From: Methylococcaceae bacterium
Lineage (GTDB): Bacteria > Pseudomonadota > Gammaproteobacteria > Methylococcales > Methylomonadaceae
Length of the DNA: 10,253 nucleotides
Assembly (NCBI GenBank): GCA_947506075.1
Contig: CANNNN010000072.1
Coordinates: 1 to 10,253, forward strand
Reading direction: 5' to 3'
Shown here: piece after piece, positions 6,632-10,253 of the stretch
Numbering within the stretch: the first letter of the stretch is position 1
Layout of the letters: the number at the start of each line of letters is the position of its first letter
Translations under genes and position numbers: made by a program
The notes under the pieces: generated by a model
The model's database searches: none
Seen by the model: the letters and a program-made list of their open reading frames with translations, nothing else
Told to the model about the DNA's origin: nothing

Positions 6632-9600
6632 CTAGTGCCTCGGAACATCATCGTGACTAATCAAGGACTGCTTACTCCAAGTTGAATCAGGCCGCCAAAT
6701 ACTTGACCATTTTGGTAAGTGGTCTGCAGGCATGGGACGAGCGATTCCGTAACCTTGTGCCATGTCGCAACCCAGTTTCAGCAACAAAGTGCCGTGTTCG
6801 ACCGTTTCCACCCCTTCGGCAATGACTTCACGGCGAAAAGTGCGCGCCAAACCGACTATACCCTCAATAATGGCCAGATCATCAAGATCATCAAGATCAT
6901 CAAGATCATTGAGCATATCCCGCACGAAACTCTGGTCGATCTTGAGTAGGGCAACCGGAAGTCGTCTTAGATAAGTCAGTGACGAATAACCGGTACCAAA
7001 GTCATCCAGCGCAAAACTGACTCCAATCTCACGGCACTCATTGATAAGCAATGAGGTCTTGTTTATATCTTCCAGAGCACTGGTTTCAAGCACTTCAAGC
7101 TCAAGGTAGGACGGCATAATGCCCGAATGCGCTGCCAGAGTTTCCCGCAAACGTGTAACGAAATTGTTTTGCTGTAACTGGCGGGCACCGATATTGACAC
7201 TGACTTGAATGTCAAGTCCTTGCTTACGCCAGAGTTCTATTTGAGTCAGGGCTGTGTCGATCACCCATTCGCCAAGATCAATGGCCAAAGGATGATCCTC
7301 GATCTCCGGCAAGAATAGTGCTGGCAACAACAAACCTTTTTCCGGGTGGTTCCAACGGATTAAGGCTTCAGCTCCGATAATAGCTCCCGTGCGCATATTT
7401 ACCTTAGGCTGGTAATACAGCACAAATTCCTGCTTAAGTATGGCGTCATGAATACGGCCAAGACTTTCATGGCGAACACGAATGCTATTGTCCAGAGCCT
7501 CATCAAAGATTTGGTAACGGTTTTTCCCGGCCAACTTGGCCTGATACATAGCTTGGTCAGCCTGGCGTAGTAACTGGTCAGCATCAATATCATCCACCTG
7601 GGGATATGCAGTAGCTCCCAGGCTTGCCGAGACTTGTAACACGAGGTTTCCAATATGCACCGGCTGAGCTGCGGCGACAAGCAGACGGGTAAGCATGGGT
7701 ACGCTGGCGTCGATGTCGATTAAATCAGTCAATACCGCTACAAACTCATCGCCACCCAAGCGAGCCAGCGTATCGCCCTCGCGCAAAGTCTGCTTCATGC
7801 GTGAGGCTACAGTCATCAGTAATTGATCACCGGCTTTATGCCCGTGATTGTCGTTAATAGCTTTAAAACCATCCAGGTCGAGGAATACTACCACTAAGTG
7901 TTGTTCGCGCCGCAACACCTGAAGCATAGCTTGTTGTAGACGGTCTGCCAGTAGCACACGGTTGGGCAAATTGGTCAATGCATCATAATGCGCAATATGC
8001 TCCAACTCCTGTTCGTGATCTTTGATCAGTGTAATGTCGGAAAACAGTGATACGTAATGCTGAATGTTACCATGCGCATCACGTACGGAACTGATACTTT
8101 GCATCTCGGCATACACTTCCCCATTCTTGTGTCGGTTCCAGATTTCGCCGTACCAATGGCCTTTCTCGGTCAGATCGCGCCACAGAGCAGCGTAAAAATC
8201 CTTGTCATAACGACCCGAGCTGAGCATATGCGGGTTAAGACCAATCACTTCGTCGCGACTGTAGCCAGTGATGTGTGAGAAGGTCTCATTAACTTCGACA
8301 ATCGTACCGTCCGGTTCGGTGATCATGATGCCTTCGCGGGCATGGGTGAAGACATTGGCAGCAAGGCGGATTTTCTTGTCGTTTTGATTCCGTTCAGTGA
8401 TGTCGCGTGAAGAGCAGAACAGTACTGGTTTGCCGTCTAACTCAAGTGGAAGGCTACTGACTTCGACATCAAAAAGACTTCCGTCTTTACATCGGTGGCG
8501 TGTCTCAAACAAAGATCGAGTTGCCTTGTTAAAAAGCTGTTTTAGGGCAAGAAGAAGTTCATTGTCGATAAAATAGGCATCCCATTTGGCAACGTTCATG
8601 CCAATAATTTCGTCCCGTTGATAGCCCAGCAAGGCGCAGAATGAGTCGCTTGCTTCAAGGATATTGCCGTCAAGGTCGAGGATATGGATGCCGTCGCTGG
8701 CATTACGCAGCAGTACAAGATTCTTTTCACTTTCCCATTTCAGTGATTGTTCGATTTGTTTACGCTCGGTAATATCAGTGATAAAACCATGCCAAAGCGT
8801 AGAGCCGTCAGTTTCCTGCTCTGGCAACGCATTGCCTAGTAGCCAACGAACAATGCCATCATCAAACTTCACTCGGTATTCATAGTTCCATTGGGTCAAG
8901 TTTCTTGCTGATAGCAGGATGGAGTTAGCAATTCCGTCATAATCATCGGGATGAAGAGTGGTAAATACCTTGAAGGCATCCTCACGGACTTCCTCTGGAC
9001 TGACCCGATAAATTTCACGGATACCTTCACTGGCGAATGGAAAGCAGGCACTGCCATTGCTACGCAAATGATATTGATAGACAACCCCCGGCACCCGATT
9101 AGTAATTTTCTGGAGAAGGCTTAATGCCTCTTCCCGCGCACTTTCCATCTTCTTACGCTCAGTGATGTCACGAGCAGCAGCGAAGATACCTTGAATTTCC
9201 CCATTATCATTTCGGTAAACACTGGCGTTATAGAGCACGTCAGTAATCTTGCCTGAAACATGCCGAATAGCCATCGGGTAATCAATTACAAATCCCTGAG
9301 AGAATACCTGTTGATAACCTTCGCGTGCCATTTCTGGATCAGTAAAATAATCCGTAAAGTCGCTGCCGATTAAATGATCTCTATCAAACCCGGTTACACG
9401 TTCAGTGGCAATATTAACATCGGTAATCTTTCCTCCTGAGCTAATCGTCACTAATGGATCAAGGCTGGCTTCAATTAAGTTTCGAGTGTACTCGGAAACA
9501 TTGCGTAGATTATTTTCACTGACTCTTAACTCGCGCGTCATTGACTCAGCTAATTTTAGTGCTCGAGATCGCCCACTGGACAATAGCGTAATCAGAAAGG

Positions 9601-10253
9601 CAAGTAATAGAGTCGTCAATACACCGGCCAGACGTATCACCGTAATGCGTTCGGTGTCTATCCTCGCTTCAAATATCGGTAAAGAATGCACTGCGATAGT
9701 CCAGATATGACCAGTAAATTCGATTTTATGGAAAAAATGATATTGCGCCGTCTCGATTGGGTGCATGGGAAGATCACTTTCGATGTTGCTCATCAATGCT
9801 TCTGGCGTTATAACTTCACCATCGTATATTCGTAGATCAAAATTTTGTATTTGCTCTCCAAGTATACCTTGCATCAGATCATCCATTCGGAAGGGGGCAT
9901 AAACCCAACCGACAATGTTAGCACGTCGTTCCTCTAAGGTACCATGAGGACGGTCATTACGGTAAACCGGCACGAACATTAAAAAGCCTGCCTGTACATG
10001 CTGTTCGGTTTCCTGCAACAGCTTAACTTTACCTGATATAGTTGCTTTATCCAGATCACGTGCTTGCTCTAAAGCCTTACGACGCATCGATTCTGAATAC
10101 ATGTCATAGCCAAAGGCGCGTAGGTTACGGCCGGTAAAAGGTTCCAAATAGATGATTGAGGTGTAGAGATCACGCTCCCCTTCTGGGCGCAGCGTATAGT
10201 TGGGCAAACCTTCATTACGGACAGTTTGAATATGCTTGGCTTTTTCTGATGGC
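6632..10253 (-). CDS. CHASE-PAS-GGDEF-EAL cyclic-di-GMP cyclase/phosphodiesterase, 5'-truncated by window edge
   Basis: This large inner-membrane sensor makes and/or degrades c-di-GMP. Numbering here counts from the TTG at 10207. That codon is not the real start, because the frame stays open to the window edge through 15 more codons that continue the CHASE domain. In order: an extracytoplasmic CHASE domain (before 1 to about 110, with RPEGERD at 7-13 and GRNLRAFGYDM at 26-36), a periplasmic remainder, a membrane helix (about 188-210), four PAS/PAC units (about 240-350, 365-482, 495-605, 613-727; three end in DITER), GGDEF (about 735-900) and EAL (about 915-1160). The cyclase motif GGDEF (818-822) and inhibitory I-site REGD (809-812) are intact. 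EAL residues are present: E947, N1005, E1038, E1041, D1068, D1069, K1089, E1131 and Q1151. Both activities are therefore possible. A six-residue Asp/Leu insertion lies between K1089 and E1131. The ligand is unknown. The first membrane helix and start codon lie beyond the right edge. Confidence 0.95.
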   Translation of the reverse strand, partial: PSEKAKHIQTVRNEGLPNYTLRPEGERDLYTSIIYLEPFTGRNLRAFGYDMYSESMRRKALEQARDLDKATISGKVKLLQETEQHVQAGFLMFVPVYRNDRPHGTLEERRANIVGWVYAPFRMDDLMQGILGEQIQNFDLRIYDGEVITPEALMSNIESDLPMHPIETAQYHFFHKIEFTGHIWTIAVHSLPIFEARIDTERITVIRLAGVLTTLLLAFLITLLSSGRSRALKLAESMTRELRVSENNLRNVSEYTRNLIEASLDPLVTISSGGKITDVNIATERVTGFDRDHLIGSDFTDYFTDPEMAREGYQQVFSQGFVIDYPMAIRHVSGKITDVLYNASVYRNDNGEIQGIFAAARDITERKKMESAREEALSLLQKITNRVPGVVYQYHLRSNGSACFPFASEGIREIYRVSPEEVREDAFKVFTTLHPDDYDGIANSILLSARNLTQWNYEYRVKFDDGIVRWLLGNALPEQETDGSTLWHGFITDITERKQIEQSLKWESEKNLVLLRNASDGIHILDLDGNILEASDSFCALLGYQRDEIIGMNVAKWDAYFIDNELLLALKQLFNKATRSLFETRHRCKDGSLFDVEVSSLPLELDGKPVLFCSSRDITERNQNDKKIRLAANVFTHAREGIMITEPDGTIVEVNETFSHITGYSRDEVIGLNPHMLSSGRYDKDFYAALWRDLTEKGHWYGEIWNRHKNGEVYAEMQSISSVRDAHGNIQHYVSLFSDITLIKDHEQELEHIAHYDALTNLPNRVLLADRLQQAMLQVLRREQHLVVVFLDLDGFKAINDNHGHKAGDQLLMTVASRMKQTLREGDTLARLGGDEFVAVLTDLIDIDASVPMLTRLLVAAAQPVHIGNLVLQVSASLGATAYPQVDDIDADQLLRQADQAMYQAKLAGKNRYQIFDEALDNSIRVRHESLGRIHDAILKQEFVLYYQPKVNMRTGAIIGAEALIRWNHPEKGLLLPALFLPEIEDHPLAIDLGEWVIDTALTQIELWRKQGLDIQVSVNIGARQLQQNNFVTRLRETLAAHSGIMPSYLELEVLETSALEDINKTSLLINECREIGVSFALDDFGTGYSSLTYLRRLPVALLKIDQSFVRDMLNDLDDLDDLDDLAIIEGIVGLARTFRREVIAEGVETVEHGTLLLKLGCDMAQGYGIARPMPADHLPKWSSIWRPDSTWSKQSLISHDDVPRH
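6877..6909 (-). repeat. 9-bp tandem repeat inside the EAL domain
   Basis: Three perfect plus-strand copies of GATCATCAA (6877-6903) are followed by a partial fourth (GATCAT, 6904-6909). On the coding strand they give a run of Asp-Leu-Asp units, DLDDLDDLDDL at 1101-1111, between FVRDM and AIIEG. The unit is a multiple of three, so copy-number changes would keep the frame. Confidence 0.9.

Noticed and set aside
6877..6909. Tandem GATCATCAA copies as a CRISPR-like or iteron array
   Set aside because: The units are 9 bp, have no spacers and sit in frame inside a conserved EAL domain. This is a coding microsatellite.
7399..7680. 93-codon minus-strand frame inside the c-di-GMP gene, and other open frames overlapping it on both strands
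   Set aside because: All overlap a frame with clear CHASE, PAS, GGDEF and EAL motifs, and none shows a recognisable domain.

Overview
The window is ordinary chromosomal DNA, almost certainly from a gammaproteobacterium. Mpl and ApaH follow the enteric and pseudomonad proteins closely along their whole length, apaG-apaH are adjacent, and mpl itself is largely a proteobacterial gene. A free-living environmental species such as a methanotroph of the Methylococcales would fit the mixture of housekeeping genes, dispersed palindromic repeats and a large CHASE/PAS/GGDEF/EAL receptor. That lineage guess is inference from general resemblance and is not proven by the sequence.

Layout. Bases 1-332 hold no gene but several inverted repeats. 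On the minus strand, apaG (1184-1561) and apaH (333-1181) form a tight two-gene unit. Facing away from them, a plus-strand run covers 1633-6367: an exported ankyrin-repeat protein, mpl (peptidoglycan recycling ligase, TTG start), trpD and trpC (two consecutive genes of tryptophan synthesis), and murI (glutamate racemase, TTG start). A repeat-filled gap (6368-6631) separates murI from a convergent minus-strand gene for a very large membrane-bound cyclic-di-GMP enzyme. That gene runs off the right edge of the window, so its 5' end is missing.

Function. Two peptidoglycan-precursor enzymes (Mpl, which reattaches recycled tripeptide to UDP-MurNAc, and MurI, which makes D-glutamate) flank trpD-trpC. 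trpG and trpE are not in the window. ApaH hydrolyses diadenosine tetraphosphate. The c-di-GMP protein has an extracytoplasmic CHASE sensor, a membrane helix, four PAS domains, and GGDEF and EAL domains whose key motifs are all present.

No new defence, mobile or biosynthetic system is visible. The most notable signals are two small in-frame insertions in conserved enzymes. A REP-like palindromic unit adds about eight residues to Mpl. A 9-bp tandem repeat adds six residues between two active-site residues of the EAL domain. Dispersed inverted repeats lie in the gaps before trpD and after apaH.
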